Part shown: positions 16,804 to 25,653 of the stretch, piece by piece
How positions within the stretch are numbered: the first letter of the stretch is position 1
How the letters are laid out: each line of letters opens with the position of its first letter
Source of the DNA: CALAMC01 sp964459465
GTDB taxonomy: Bacteria > Zixibacteria > MSB-5A5 > GN15 > PGXB01
DNA: 64,000 bases
Direction: 5' to 3'
NCBI GenBank assembly: GCA_964459465.1
Contig: CAYWLR010000005.1
Span: 62,001-126,000, forward strand
Notes under the pieces: generated by a model
Told to the model about the DNA's origin: nothing
What the model saw: only the letters and a program-made list of their open reading frames with translations
Databases searched by the model: none
Made by a program: the position numbers and the translations under genes

Positions 16804-17850
16804 TCAAGCTTCGGCGTTTTCGACGGGCACTTCTTCCGGAACAGATTTCGGTGTCGCAAAACCGAGTTTTTCACGCAGGTTCGCCGCAATTTCATCACAG
16901 ATGTCCTTATTTTCATCAAGAAAACGTTTGGCAGTTTCACGGCCCTGCCCCAGACGGTCGCTGCCGTAGCTGTACCATGCGCCCGATTTCTGGATGACAT
17001 CGAATTTCTCTCCCAAATCGAGCATTTCGCCTGTTTTAGATATACCGGTTCCATAGGTGATATCGAATTCGGCTTCACGAAACGGCGGGGCGACTTTGTT
17101 TTTCACCACCCGCACCCGGGTACGGCTTCCGACCACTTCTTCCTTGTCTTTAATTGAGGCAATCTTGCGAATATCGAGCCGTATGGTCGAATAAAATTTC
17201 AAAGCATTGCCGCCGGTAGTCGTTTCGGGGTTGCCAAACATGACGCCGATTTTCATGCGGATTTGATTGATAAACACCACGGCCGTTTTGGACTTGGAGA
17301 TGACAGCAGTAAGCTTGCGCATTGCCTGGGACATGAGGCGGGCTTGAAGACCCATGTGTGAATCGCCCATTTCGCCTTCGATCTCGGCCCGTGGCACCAG
17401 CGCCGCGACAGAATCGATAACGATGATATCAATCGCTCCGGAACGAACCAGCGTTTCGGCGATATCGAGGGCCTGTTCGCCGGCGTCGGGCTGGGATATC
17501 AGCAGGTCATCGACCTTGACCCCCAGCGCCTTGGCATAATTGGCATCGAGCGCGTGTTCGGCGTCGATAAAAGCCGCAATCCCGCCCAGTTTTTGGGCTT
17601 CGGCGATAAAATGAAGGGCCAGCGTCGTTTTGCCCGAACTTTCGGGGCCATAAATTTCCACGACCCGGCCGCGCGGAATGCCTCCGACGCCCAGAGCATG
17701 ATCCAGTCCGAAGGAACCGGTCGGGATAACTTCGATTGGCTGGACGACCCCGTCGCCGAGACGCATTATAGCCCCCTTGCCAAATGACTTTTCGATCTGG
17801 TGCAGGGCGCTGTCCAGAGCTTTTTTGCGGTCAGGATTATCGATGCTCAT
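16804..17850 (-). CDS. recA: Recombinase A
   Basis: 348 aa, a standard length. It has the N-terminal polymerisation helix (KALDSALHQIEKSFGKGAIM), Walker A GPESSGKTT, Walker B IIVIDSVAALVP, L1 (EGEMGDSHMGLQARLMSQAM), and the L2 and following NQIRMKIGVMFGNPETTTGGNALKFY region. It binds ssDNA and ATP for strand exchange and for LexA-type cleavage. It is last in the pgsA-pgpA-cinA-thpR-recA run, but a 159-base gap before it suggests its own promoter. I could not find a convincing LexA box there. Confidence 0.98.
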   Translation of the reverse strand: MSIDNPDRKKALDSALHQIEKSFGKGAIMRLGDGVVQPIEVIPTGSFGLDHALGVGGIPRGRVVEIYGPESSGKTTLALHFIAEAQKLGGIAAFIDAEHALDANYAKALGVKVDDLLISQPDAGEQALDIAETLVRSGAIDIIVIDSVAALVPRAEIEGEMGDSHMGLQARLMSQAMRKLTAVISKSKTAVVFINQIRMKIGVMFGNPETTTGGNALKFYSTIRLDIRKIASIKDKEEVVGSRTRVRVVKNKVAPPFREAEFDITYGTGISKTGEMLDLGEKFDVIQKSGAWYSYGSDRLGQGRETAKRFLDENKDICDEIAANLREKLGFATPKSVPEEVPVENAEA

Positions 17851-18009
17851 TTTGCTCTCCTTTATCCTAAATTACACAAATATCCATACCAACGGATAGT
17901 CATTTATATTATCAAACTTTTTAGAAACATACTATCACATTTTCAAAAACATTATAAAATACGCCACTGACAGATGCCGTCAGTAAAAATTCAATTTTTT
18001 TAAGAGTAA

Positions 18010-18567
18010 TCAGGATCCCAGCGATACCCGGTGAAGGCTCTCATAGATCGGCCCGCGCGGGGTGAGAGTCGATTGGAACAGCACTATTTCTGAAAACGAA
18101 ACCGGTTCCGGGGTCAGGCGAAAGGTTTCCACTATCCGGCATAGTTCATCCATCCGGCCTTCCTGCTTGACCCGGCCCAGAGTCAAATGAGCTTTGAACG
18201 GCCGACTTTCTTTTTCGAATCCCAGCGCATTCATCTCCAGATCGACATGTTTGGCCAGATTCGCCAGGGTTTCAAGTTCCCCGGTCAGGCCGGCCCAGAA
18301 AACCCGCGGACGTTTCAAATTGGGGAAAGCACCCGGGCGGTCTATGTCACAGGCAATTGCTTTGTAATTGGGTCCAACCCGATCCAGAGCCCTTTTTATC
18401 GGTTCCACCAATTCCGGTCCGGTTTCTCCAAGGAATTTAACGGTCAGGTGAATGATATCGGCTTCGACCCATTTGACGGAGTGCGACAGCGGCCGGAATT
18501 GACTAATCATACGGCCGAGCAGTGCTTTCGCCTTGTCCGGCAAAGGCAGGGCGATAAACAGACGCAT
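18010..18567 (-). CDS. thpR: RNA 2',3'-cyclic phosphodiesterase (2H family)
   Basis: 185 aa. The two HxT motifs of the 2H phosphoesterase fold are present: HLTVKFLG (about residue 45) and HLTLGRVK (about residue 127). N-terminal MRLFIALPLP is typical. The ATG shares one base with the cinA stop (TGATG), so translation is coupled. The neighbourhood cinA-thpR-recA is common in bacteria. The physiological substrate is uncertain; relatives hydrolyse 2',3'-cyclic phosphate RNA ends. Confidence 0.9.
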   Translation of the reverse strand: MRLFIALPLPDKAKALLGRMISQFRPLSHSVKWVEADIIHLTVKFLGETGPELVEPIKRALDRVGPNYKAIACDIDRPGAFPNLKRPRVFWAGLTGELETLANLAKHVDLEMNALGFEKESRPFKAHLTLGRVKQEGRMDELCRIVETFRLTPEPVSFSEIVLFQSTLTPRGPIYESLHRVSLGS

Positions 18568-19808
18568 CAGGAAATCTCCAGAATGGCACGGCGGAGCATT
18601 TCCAATGCGGCATAAACCGAACGCCCGCGGTTCATCTCCCGATCCAGACCGAAGGTGAATTTGCGGGAATGAACCATCTCTTTGGAGGCGACGGCGATAA
18701 AGGTCGTGCCGACCGGTTTGTCATCGGTTCCTCCGTCCGGGCCGGCAATTCCGGTTATGGCGACGCCGTAATCGACGCCGTATTTCTGAATCAAGCCTTT
18801 GGCCATAGCTTCGGCCACCGGCGTTGAGACGGCGCCGAAATCATCGATTAACTGCGGCGTTATATCCAGCAGGTCGCATTTGGATTTATTGGAATAGACC
18901 ACGACGCCGCGATCGAACCAAGCCGATGAGCCGGGCACCGAGGTTATTTGCCCGGCCAACAGGCCGGCCGTGCATGATTCCGCCGTGGCCAAGGTCAGGC
19001 TTTTGGATTTCAGCAAATCGCCCACGACGGCTTCAAGGGTGACATTACCCTCGCCGTAGATATATTTTCCGGCGGCTTTACGAATATCTGCGGCGATTTT
19101 GGCGGCGTTTTCATCGGCCACGTCGCGAGTGGCTCCGGATGAAATAATTCTTAAATCGACCCCGCTGTACGACGGCAGGTAGGCCAGGTGAACCGTTTCA
19201 GGAATTCTTATTTCGGGCATGATCAATTCGGCCAGGGCCGACTCGATAATCCCGGTCGTGCGCAATTTAATAATGGACAGGTGCTCCTGCCGTGAGCGCG
19301 CCTGCAACATCGGAATCAACTCATCGTCGACAATCTGCATCATTTCGCGGGGCACGCCCGGAAGGGACACGAATATTTTACCTTCTTCGGCGATCACGAT
19401 TCCCACCGCCGAGCCGAATTTGTTGGGAAGGTAGGTCGCCCCCTGCGGCAGAAGGGCCTGATTCTGATTTATCGAGGGCATCTTGATGCCGCGGCGGGCA
19501 TAACGGCTTTTGATATCATCGAGAATATCCTCATGAAAAACCAGATTGCGTCTGAAGACTTTGACAATGACTTTCTTGGTTATGTCATCATCGGTCGGGC
19601 CCAGGCCACCGGTGGTGATAATCAGGTCGGCGCGTTTCAGGGCCTGATAGAAGACTTCTTCCATGCTTTTCAAGTCATCGCCGACGGCCGTTTTGTAGCG
19701 GACCGACAGCCCGATGTCGGCCAGCCGCCGGGCGATATAAACGGAGTCCGTATCAACCGTATGGCCGGTGATAATCTCATCGCCGATTGAAATAAGTTCC
19801 ACTATCAT
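18567..19808 (-). CDS. cinA: CinA family protein (competence/damage inducible)
   Basis: 413 aa from ATG 19808. The N-terminal MoCF-like domain (VELISIGDEIITGHTVDTDS, TTGGLGPTDDD) is linked to ADP-ribose/NMN-pyrophosphatase activity in relatives. The C-terminal CinA amidase domain (ATAESCTAGLLAGQITSVPGSS, GIAGPDGGTDDKPVGTTFIA) carries the NMN deamidase signature Ser/Thr/Lys region. This is the usual two-domain length. An upstream in-frame codon at 19826 is less likely, because homologues start at MIVELI. It sits between pgpA (27-base gap) and thpR (one-base overlap). Confidence 0.92.
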   Translation of the reverse strand: MIVELISIGDEIITGHTVDTDSVYIARRLADIGLSVRYKTAVGDDLKSMEEVFYQALKRADLIITTGGLGPTDDDITKKVIVKVFRRNLVFHEDILDDIKSRYARRGIKMPSINQNQALLPQGATYLPNKFGSAVGIVIAEEGKIFVSLPGVPREMMQIVDDELIPMLQARSRQEHLSIIKLRTTGIIESALAELIMPEIRIPETVHLAYLPSYSGVDLRIISSGATRDVADENAAKIAADIRKAAGKYIYGEGNVTLEAVVGDLLKSKSLTLATAESCTAGLLAGQITSVPGSSAWFDRGVVVYSNKSKCDLLDITPQLIDDFGAVSTPVAEAMAKGLIQKYGVDYGVAITGIAGPDGGTDDKPVGTTFIAVASKEMVHSRKFTFGLDREMNRGRSVYAALEMLRRAILEIS

Positions 19809-19835
19809 AATCGACGGATTATACAAAATTGGACT

Positions 19836-20297
19836 TTAAAGCACACCTAAAATATAAATAACTATTCGGGTTAGAATATTGGCCTGGATACCGGCGACGA
19901 CATCATCGGCGGTTACCCCCCAGCCCCTGGGAAGCCTTTCGGCGGCGTCGGCCGGGAATATTTTTATGGCGTCGAAGCCGCGAAAGGCGACAAAGGCGAT
20001 GATATAATTGGTCAGGCTGTATGGCACAAAAATTACCGCAATAAACATTCCGGCCCATTCATCGACCACGATTTTTTTGGCGTCATGGCCGAGCGCATGT
20101 TCGGCGGCGGAGGCTATTATCACGGAAAACAAAGTCATCGCTATGGCCGCAATGCCCAGAATGGCGGGATTGTCACCGATTAAAAACCAGGCAATGAGCC
20201 AGGCCGGAACGGTTCCGGTTGTCCCCGGCACGATCGGGCTGCACCCGGAATAAAACCCGGTCGCGAGCGATTTAATTAGGAAGTTTTTTATATTCAT
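19836..20297 (-). CDS. pgpA: Phosphatidylglycerophosphatase A
   Basis: 153 aa. Family signatures seen are YSGCSPIVPGTTGTVPAW (N-terminal P-G-T-x-G-T loop) and DEWAGMFIAVIFVP, plus four hydrophobic segments and the C-terminal GWGVTADDVVAGIQANI with the acidic pair. It dephosphorylates PGP to phosphatidylglycerol in the inner membrane, the step directly after PgsA, whose gene ends where this one begins (adjacent bases). The pairing makes the assignment firm. Confidence 0.93.
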   Translation of the reverse strand: MNIKNFLIKSLATGFYSGCSPIVPGTTGTVPAWLIAWFLIGDNPAILGIAAIAMTLFSVIIASAAEHALGHDAKKIVVDEWAGMFIAVIFVPYSLTNYIIAFVAFRGFDAIKIFPADAAERLPRGWGVTADDVVAGIQANILTRIVIYILGVL

Positions 20298-20882
20298 TTA
20301 CAGTGAGCTTTTCATGAGGCTGTAGTACTTAATCATATAATCGACGCCGGTGTAGAGCGTGATAAAAGTGGTCGCTCCCATAAGAATATCGAAGGTCAAC
20401 TGCCAGTTGAAATCAATGAGAGTCGCCAGCGGGCTTTGCAGTCCTTTCAGCAATACATCCAGCGTTATGACGATAAGGATAATGGTGATCGTTGTCATCT
20501 GCATAATAGTCTTGCCTTTAGCCAGCGGGGTCGGCGAAATAACCCGGCCTTTGTAAGCGGCGAGCATGCGCAGGCCGGTAACAAAGAACTCGCGTGAAAC
20601 GATCAGCATAACCATCCAGGCCCGGACATAATGGAGCGACACCAAGGCGATAAAAGCCGAAGTCACCAGGATTTTATCGGCCAGCGGGTCCATGAATTTG
20701 CCGAAACCGGTCACGATTCCGTATTTGCGGGCGTAATGGCCATCGGCTATATCGGTAAGGGCCGCAATAAAATAGAGGAGACAGCCAAATAAGCGGCTAT
20801 AGGGGTTCTCGGACAAAAAGAAAGTCATAAACACCGGGGCCAGAATAATTCTGGTCAGAGTCAGTTTATTGGGCATATTCAT
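20298..20882 (-). CDS. pgsA: CDP-diacylglycerol-glycerol-3-phosphate phosphatidyltransferase
   Basis: 194 aa integral membrane enzyme. The CDP-alcohol phosphotransferase motif DGx2ARx8Gx3Dx3D is complete (DGHYAR...GFGKFMDPLAD, residues about 48-70). MPNKLTLTRIILAPVF at the N-terminus is typical of PgsA. It makes phosphatidylglycerophosphate from CDP-diacylglycerol. First gene of the run that continues with pgpA, cinA and thpR. The 268 bases upstream are noncoding and should hold its promoter. Confidence 0.93.
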   Translation of the reverse strand: MNMPNKLTLTRIILAPVFMTFFLSENPYSRLFGCLLYFIAALTDIADGHYARKYGIVTGFGKFMDPLADKILVTSAFIALVSLHYVRAWMVMLIVSREFFVTGLRMLAAYKGRVISPTPLAKGKTIMQMTTITIILIVITLDVLLKGLQSPLATLIDFNWQLTFDILMGATTFITLYTGVDYMIKYYSLMKSSL

Positions 20883-21150
20883 GACAGGGGAATCTACTAA
20901 GGAAAGCCATGGCTGTCAATTGATATAAAGCGGCCACATGCGAAAGGGCAATTTGGCCCTAATGCAATTTGCATCAACTCGTTACTTCCGAAAAACTTGT
21001 GCGCAATACCGCTATCTTCGTCCGGATTTTTTAAAATAGAAATGAACATTTTGAGAAAAAAAGCATCGAATTAAAAAAACACGGCGACCCTGAATGTTTT
21101 TTGATAATTAATTTTTTTGGTCCGGCCATACGAGCCACCGAGGAGAGAAA
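20883..21150. other. Divergent intergenic region
   Basis: 268 AT-rich noncoding bases between pgsA (-) and the PD40 protein gene (+). A GGGCAATTTGGCCC partial palindrome at about 20946-20959 is the only structure noted. GAGGAGAG before 21151 is the ribosome site of the downstream gene. Confidence 0.4.
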
Positions 21151-22026
21151 ATGAAAATGACGCAGTTGGTGATTTGCCTGCTTTTTATTTGTGTTTTGAA
21201 TTTGTCGGCACAGCAGGGTGATTTTCCAAAATTAACCGGGCCCTATTTGGGCCAGAAATTTCCCGGAGATGTTCCGGAGATATTTGCCCCCGGTCTGGTT
21301 TCGAGTCCGGAGGCAAAAGAAATGGGAATTACCTGGATGCCGGACATGAAGGAGTTTTATTTCACCCGGCAGGATCCTTCCGATTCGGATCGCAAATGGA
21401 CAATCTGGTATTCAAAAGAAATAAATGGCATCTGGACAAGGCCGGAAATTGTCGAATTCTCGGGGACATATCTGGATATCGCACCCTTTATAACATATGA
21501 CGGCAAATACATGCTTTTTTATCGCGGCAGTCGAAGCGACACGACTTTCAAAACGGGGACATATATTGCAGAACGTACAGGCGACAATTGGACCGAACCG
21601 CGCTTTTTCACCGAGGCATATGTATTAAACACGGCAGATTTTAAAACCTTCTATTGCACCGAAGGAAAAGAAGACCGGCAGATATATTATATGACCTATG
21701 CCGACGGAAAATTTTCCGAAAAGAAACCGCTTGAAGGTCAACTTAATTCGCCGTTTTTCGATGCTCACGGGATGATTTCGCCGGATGGTGATTTCATGTT
21801 GTTCGATTCCGACAGACCGGGCGGTATTGACAAAATTGATATGTACGTCAGTTTTCGTAAAGGGAATAACTCATGGTCGGAAGGCATCAATCTCGGTGAA
21901 AAAATCAACAGAGGACATTTCACCATTCCTTCAATTTCACCCGACGGCAAATACATTTTTATAAATTCGGACAGCGACATTTATTGGGTTTCGGCGAAAG
22001 TCATTGACAATTTAAAGAATAAATAA
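21151..22026 (+). CDS. Secreted PD40/WD40-like beta-propeller protein
   Basis: 291 aa. A signal peptide to LSAQQ is followed by repeated PD40-type blades: MGITWMPDMKEFYFTR, APFITYDGKYMLFYR, HGMISPDGDFMLFDSDR and PSISPDGKYIFINSD. TolB-C and OmpA-linked exported proteins of Bacteroidetes carry similar blades. With only about five or six blades and no fused domain, it is likely a periplasmic or surface binding protein. GAGGAGAG lies 5 bases before the ATG. Monocistronic, with a strong hairpin just after the stop. Confidence 0.75.
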   Translation: MKMTQLVICLLFICVLNLSAQQGDFPKLTGPYLGQKFPGDVPEIFAPGLVSSPEAKEMGITWMPDMKEFYFTRQDPSDSDRKWTIWYSKEINGIWTRPEIVEFSGTYLDIAPFITYDGKYMLFYRGSRSDTTFKTGTYIAERTGDNWTEPRFFTEAYVLNTADFKTFYCTEGKEDRQIYYMTYADGKFSEKKPLEGQLNSPFFDAHGMISPDGDFMLFDSDRPGGIDKIDMYVSFRKGNNSWSEGINLGEKINRGHFTIPSISPDGKYIFINSDSDIYWVSAKVIDNLKNK

Positions 22027-22035
22027 AATTTCATA

Positions 22036-22059
22036 CCCGGCGGGTTTTGGCCCGCCGGG
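22036..22059 (+). terminator. Strong GC hairpin after the PD40 gene
   Basis: Perfect 9-bp stem CCCGGCGGG/CCCGCCGGG with loop TTTTGG. It has no long T-run, so it could be a terminator or one of the dispersed palindromes also seen near 8519-8541. Confidence 0.6.
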
Positions 22060-22092
22060 ATGTATTTCATGTTTTTCCCTATTCGGCTCTTA

Positions 22093-23178
22093 TCAGTAGC
22101 GCAGAATGAGCGCAATGCGCCGGTGCTTTTCGAGTTGTCCGTTGTCTACGAAAACCACATGCCCTTGCTTGCTCATGACCGTCTCGATGATTTCATCCAC
22201 GGCGTCATCGATTACGTCCGGGTCATCGGCGTTATCGGCCGGGGTAATATGCATGCCGCTGTCGTCGATGCGGGCCGGGAAGTGAAAATCCTTTTCGACC
22301 AGTAGCAGGTGACCGCGGCCTTCTTTGGCCAACCGCCATACTTCTTCGGCGGTGGACACGTATTTACGTTCGCCGACTGCTTTATCCAGTTCCAGCAAGA
22401 CTTTTCGGCGTTCTTCGGCCAGATTGGCCGCGACCAGCGGCCAGACCAGATCGGCCAGTTCATGAGGCGGGGTCTTGTCATGACTGCCGGTGACGGTGGT
22501 CAGGATAGCCTCGCGATGGGATGTCACTTCGTTAAAAAATGAAAGAAAGCGTTCGACGCCGACGACCACTAGAGGCAGAGGATCATCGGCCATTAGCGGT
22601 TTGAGGGCATTATCCACCATGCGGAAAAACTGACGATGGCGCTCGTCGCGATGGGTTGATTTTTCGATACCATAACCTCCGGGCAGAGGTTGTTCGCCGC
22701 CCGGACCTTCATGAATGAGTGGAAAGCCATCCTCCTGAAGTTCGATCAGATTCTCACCTGTGCCTTCGTACAAGCGGGTCGGCTTTTCGCTCAAGGCGAG
22801 CACCCAGTATCGCGGGGTGCGGTTCATGGCAAAAACCAGATCGCGAGTATAGAAAGTTTCGTCCACCACTACCCGTTCTTTCAGCGCAAAGGGCAGATAA
22901 ATGGCCCGGTCAATGTTGGCGTTGACAAATAGGGCCAGTCCGTCCAGAGTATGAGGATAATCGACTTTCGATGCCAGCTTCTCAAGCCGCGTAATAAGGG
23001 CATCGCTTTGGCGTTTGCCGAGTTCTTGGATTAAGCGGTCGGAGGCCTGTTTGACCAGATTTCTGACCCGAATAGGGTCCTGGCGGTTTTCTGGCTTGGC
23101 ACGGTGGGTGGGTAGTGTAATAGTCACCGAGGGGTAACTTTTGATTTGCCGAAGCGGCAGGATATCATGGCGATTCAT
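22093..23178 (-). CDS. baeRF-family (bacterial eRF1-like) protein
   Basis: 361 aa soluble protein. It resembles the bacterial archaeo-eukaryotic release factor-like families (baeRF 3/7). Seen are an N-terminal segment (SVTITLPTHRAKPENRQDPIRVRN), a central RNase H-like-fold region (PLPLVVVGVERFLSFFNEVT), and a C-terminal L7Ae/eRF1-3-like domain (GRGHLLLVEKDFHFPAR, HVVFVDNGQLEKHRRIALILRY). The family has been proposed, from genomics, to act on stalled or hibernating ribosomes; the function here is inference. It stands alone, divergent from the FISUMP gene. There is no GGQ motif, so peptide release is not expected. Confidence 0.75.
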   Translation of the reverse strand: MNRHDILPLRQIKSYPSVTITLPTHRAKPENRQDPIRVRNLVKQASDRLIQELGKRQSDALITRLEKLASKVDYPHTLDGLALFVNANIDRAIYLPFALKERVVVDETFYTRDLVFAMNRTPRYWVLALSEKPTRLYEGTGENLIELQEDGFPLIHEGPGGEQPLPGGYGIEKSTHRDERHRQFFRMVDNALKPLMADDPLPLVVVGVERFLSFFNEVTSHREAILTTVTGSHDKTPPHELADLVWPLVAANLAEERRKVLLELDKAVGERKYVSTAEEVWRLAKEGRGHLLLVEKDFHFPARIDDSGMHITPADNADDPDVIDDAVDEIIETVMSKQGHVVFVDNGQLEKHRRIALILRY

Positions 23179-23367
23179 TTGGTTTTCTCCTTTTTTTTAT
23201 CTTTCGAATCCGGGTCGTTCAATCGCAATCTTCCTGTGTCATAACCCGGTCATTGAGTTTTCAAAGGGACGGTCTTAATTATTATACCCTTAAGATTATT
23301 TTGTGACCATTTAATCGACGGGTTAAAGGACTTTCAGACCCGGTTTCCGGTTAGTTAATTTTGTCAA

Positions 23368-23397
23368 TTGACAACGGCTCATTTTGGGCTATATTAA
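23368..23397 (+). promoter_or_regulatory. Candidate sigma70-type promoter
   Basis: TTGACA (23368-23373), an 18-base spacer, then TATTAA (23392-23397). It leads to the dockerin-FISUMP gene about 70 bases downstream. Confidence 0.5.
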
Positions 23398-23471
23398 GTT
23401 TGCATATTGTTCTTAATAGCATCGCGATTGTCAACAACGCCACAAGGTATAATTTTATATGGGAGGACAAA

Positions 23472-24395
23472 ATGAAGAAGAATTTTGGGATTCAAGCACC
23501 GGGCATGGTGATATTGATCATCGCCATTTTTATCCCAAGTACCACATCATTTGCCTTTATTTGCGGTGACGTCAACACTGATGGCAATATCAATCTTCTG
23601 GATATTCTCTACATCATTGATCACCTGTATGGCAGTCCAACGGGTAACGCACCGATGCCCTGCGACGTGGGCGATGTTAATAATGACAGGAGTCTTAACC
23701 TTCTGGATATCTTGCACTTGACCGATCACCTGTATGGGAATCCGCCGGGCCCGGAGCCGAATTGCGCAGTCGACGCCGGCACAGTGACCGACATCGACGG
23801 TAACGTTTACCTGACGGTGTTGATCGGTAATCAGTGCTGGATGGCGGAGAACCTGAAAGCAACTCATTACCAAAATGGTGACCCCATACCCATTGTTACC
23901 GCCGATACCGTCACCTGGTATGCAGCGTATTTCGAATACAATAATGATGTTGATAATGTTGCGGTTTATGGCCGATTATATAACGCGTATGCTGTGGAAG
24001 ACAGCCGTAATATAGCGCCGGCCGGCTGGCATGTGCCGAGTGACGATGAGTGGAAACAATTGGAAATGTGTCTTGGCATGCTTCAGACCGAGGCCGATTT
24101 TAGGGGTTGGCGTGGCACCTATGTAGGCGGCAAGTTAAAAGAAACGGGCACAATGCATTGGATAAGCCCAAATGTCGGAGCTACGAATGAAAGCGGTTTC
24201 AATTCGCTTCCCGGTGGTTGTCGCGGCAACACTGCTCTCTTCGATGGTATGGGCATCTATGCCAATTATTGGTCTTCTACGGAGCGTTCCTCTGGCTACA
24301 CGTGGTACCGACTTATGCAATACGATAATTCAGAAGTGCTCCGCAACTATTTCAGTAAGCACGCCGCGGGTTCGGTACGGTGTGTCCGGGATTAA
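23472..24395 (+). CDS. Secreted dockerin-FISUMP protein
   Basis: 307 aa from ATG 23472, which has GGGAGGA six bases upstream; an earlier in-frame codon (23361) lies before the promoter. Signal peptide, then a dockerin type I pair directly after it (CGDVNTDGNINLLDI and GDVNNDRSLNLLDI), then a FISUMP domain (Fibrobacter succinogenes major paralogous domain) from VTDIDGNVYLTVLIGNQCWM through APAGWHVPSDDEWKQLE to ANYWSSTE and AAGSVRCVRD. The dockerin would bind a cohesin; none is in the window. The second loop has Arg in place of the usual Gly. FISUMP function is unknown; it is typical of cell-surface proteins. Confidence 0.85.
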   Translation: MKKNFGIQAPGMVILIIAIFIPSTTSFAFICGDVNTDGNINLLDILYIIDHLYGSPTGNAPMPCDVGDVNNDRSLNLLDILHLTDHLYGNPPGPEPNCAVDAGTVTDIDGNVYLTVLIGNQCWMAENLKATHYQNGDPIPIVTADTVTWYAAYFEYNNDVDNVAVYGRLYNAYAVEDSRNIAPAGWHVPSDDEWKQLEMCLGMLQTEADFRGWRGTYVGGKLKETGTMHWISPNVGATNESGFNSLPGGCRGNTALFDGMGIYANYWSSTERSSGYTWYRLMQYDNSEVLRNYFSKHAAGSVRCVRD

Positions 24396-24423
24396 ATTTC
24401 CGGCCGATATCATCAGGCATAAA

Positions 24424-24453
24424 TAAAAACCCCGCCAATAGCGGGGTTTTAAA
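24424..24453. terminator. Bidirectional terminator
   Basis: AAAAACCCCGC/GCGGGGTTTT arms around CAATA, between the convergent FISUMP (+) and rplS (-) genes. Confidence 0.85.
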
Positions 24454-24474
24454 ATCGCTAAAAATCCAGAAAAA

Positions 24475-24870
24475 CTATTTTTCAGCTTTTTCCTGCGGTT
24501 GGTCGGCGTCCTGTTGGGCCAGCGCCTCATCCAGTTTTTCCTGAATACGGGCCGATTTGCCGGTCAAATCGCGGAGATAGTACAGCTTGGCGCGGCGGAC
24601 TTTGCCCTGACGCACGCGGGTGATTTTGTCGATATTGGGTGAGTGGAGCGGGAAAATACGCTCGATACCGACGCCATAAGACATTTTGCGGACGGTGAAG
24701 GTTTCACCGGTTCCGCTGCCTTTGCGACCGATGACCGTGCCCTGGAAGACCTGGACGCGTTCTTTGTCGCCCTCTTTGATTTTCACGTGGACTTTAACCG
24801 TGTCGCCGGATGCGAATTCCGGGACTTTATCGCGGAAAAAGCCTTTTTCCACCTGACTAATTCGTTTCAT
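24475..24870 (-). CDS. rplS: 50S ribosomal protein L19
   Basis: 131 aa. The core matches L19 (FASGDTVKVHVKIKEGDKERVQVFQG, GIERIFPLHSPNIDKI, RRAKLYYLRDLTGKSARI). A 15-residue acidic and Gln-rich tail (ALAQQDADQPQEKAEK) extends past the usual 115-residue length. It lies at the 30S/50S interface. Last gene of the ffh-rpsP-khpA-rimM-trmD-rplS operon, starting with ATG unlike the four genes before it. Confidence 0.97.
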   Translation of the reverse strand: MKRISQVEKGFFRDKVPEFASGDTVKVHVKIKEGDKERVQVFQGTVIGRKGSGTGETFTVRKMSYGVGIERIFPLHSPNIDKITRVRQGKVRRAKLYYLRDLTGKSARIQEKLDEALAQQDADQPQEKAEK

Positions 24871-24885
24871 TGGTTGTACCTCAAT

Positions 24886-25653
24886 CTATTCGTTTTCGTT
24901 ATTTTCCGATTCTTTCAATTTATTCAAAAACTCTTTTTCATTTTTGGCCAGCTCGATTCCATCGAGCAATTCCGGCCTTTTAATATAAGTCTTTTTGAGC
25001 GCCTCCCGTCGCCGGAAGTTTTCAATTTCCTTGTGATTGCCTCCCAGGAGTGTCTCCGGCACATTTATGCCTTTATACTCTTCGGGTCTGGTGTAAACCG
25101 GCGCCCCGAGTATTTTTTCTACGTGCGAATCGGCCAGAGCGGACTCGAAATTGCCCAGTACGCCCGGTATCAGGCGGACGACGGCATCGAGCATTACCGC
25201 CGCGGCCGGTTCGCCGCCGGTCAATACATAGTCGCCAATCGAAACCTCCTCGATTTCATAAAGCTCCAGAAGTCTTTCATCGACTCCCAGGTAGTGGCCG
25301 CAAATCACGGTCAACCGGTTCAGCAAAGAATACTCGACCGCTTTGGGCTGGCCAAAAAGCCTGCCCCCGGCCGAAGTGAGGACGATTTTTTCGTCCTCAT
25401 TAACCCCAGCGCTGTACCCGAGCGCACCGAGACACCGGTCGAGCGGCTCGACCATCAGGACCATCCCCCCTCCACCACCAAACGGTTTGTCGTCGGCAGT
25501 ATTATGACGATCCGTCGTGAAATCGCGCAGGTTGATTATTTCTATGTCAAAGAGCCTTTTTTCGCGTCCCCGACCGATAATCGACTGATTTATCACCGAA
25601 TCGAAATAGGCCGGAAAAAGCGTTATTATTTCAATTTTCATCCGGGGAGTCAA
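24886..25653 (-). CDS. trmD: tRNA (guanine37-N1)-methyltransferase
   Basis: 255 aa SPOUT enzyme forming m1G37. Seen are KIEIITLFPAYFDSVINQSI, the GGGGGMVLMVEPL loop, the knot region VICGHYLGVDERLLE and SIGDYVLTGGEPAAAVMLDAV, and YTRPEEYKG. The start is TTG at 25653: GGAGGGG lies 4-6 bases upstream. The ATG at 25641 would leave that site 18 bases away. It overlaps the rimM 3' end by 23 bases, so translation is probably coupled. Confidence 0.95.
   Translation of the reverse strand: MTPRMKIEIITLFPAYFDSVINQSIIGRGREKRLFDIEIINLRDFTTDRHNTADDKPFGGGGGMVLMVEPLDRCLGALGYSAGVNEDEKIVLTSAGGRLFGQPKAVEYSLLNRLTVICGHYLGVDERLLELYEIEEVSIGDYVLTGGEPAAAVMLDAVVRLIPGVLGNFESALADSHVEKILGAPVYTRPEEYKGINVPETLLGGNHKEIENFRRREALKKTYIKRPELLDGIELAKNEKEFLNKLKESENNENE

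Noticed and set aside
16961..17850. Intein or insertion in recA
   Set aside because: All RecA blocks are continuous and the length is normal.
17851..18009. LexA box before recA
   Set aside because: The gap is AT-rich, but no CTGT-N8-ACAG or GAAC-N4-GTTC type site is convincing. CTGACGGCATCTGTCAG there is a hairpin rather than an SOS box.
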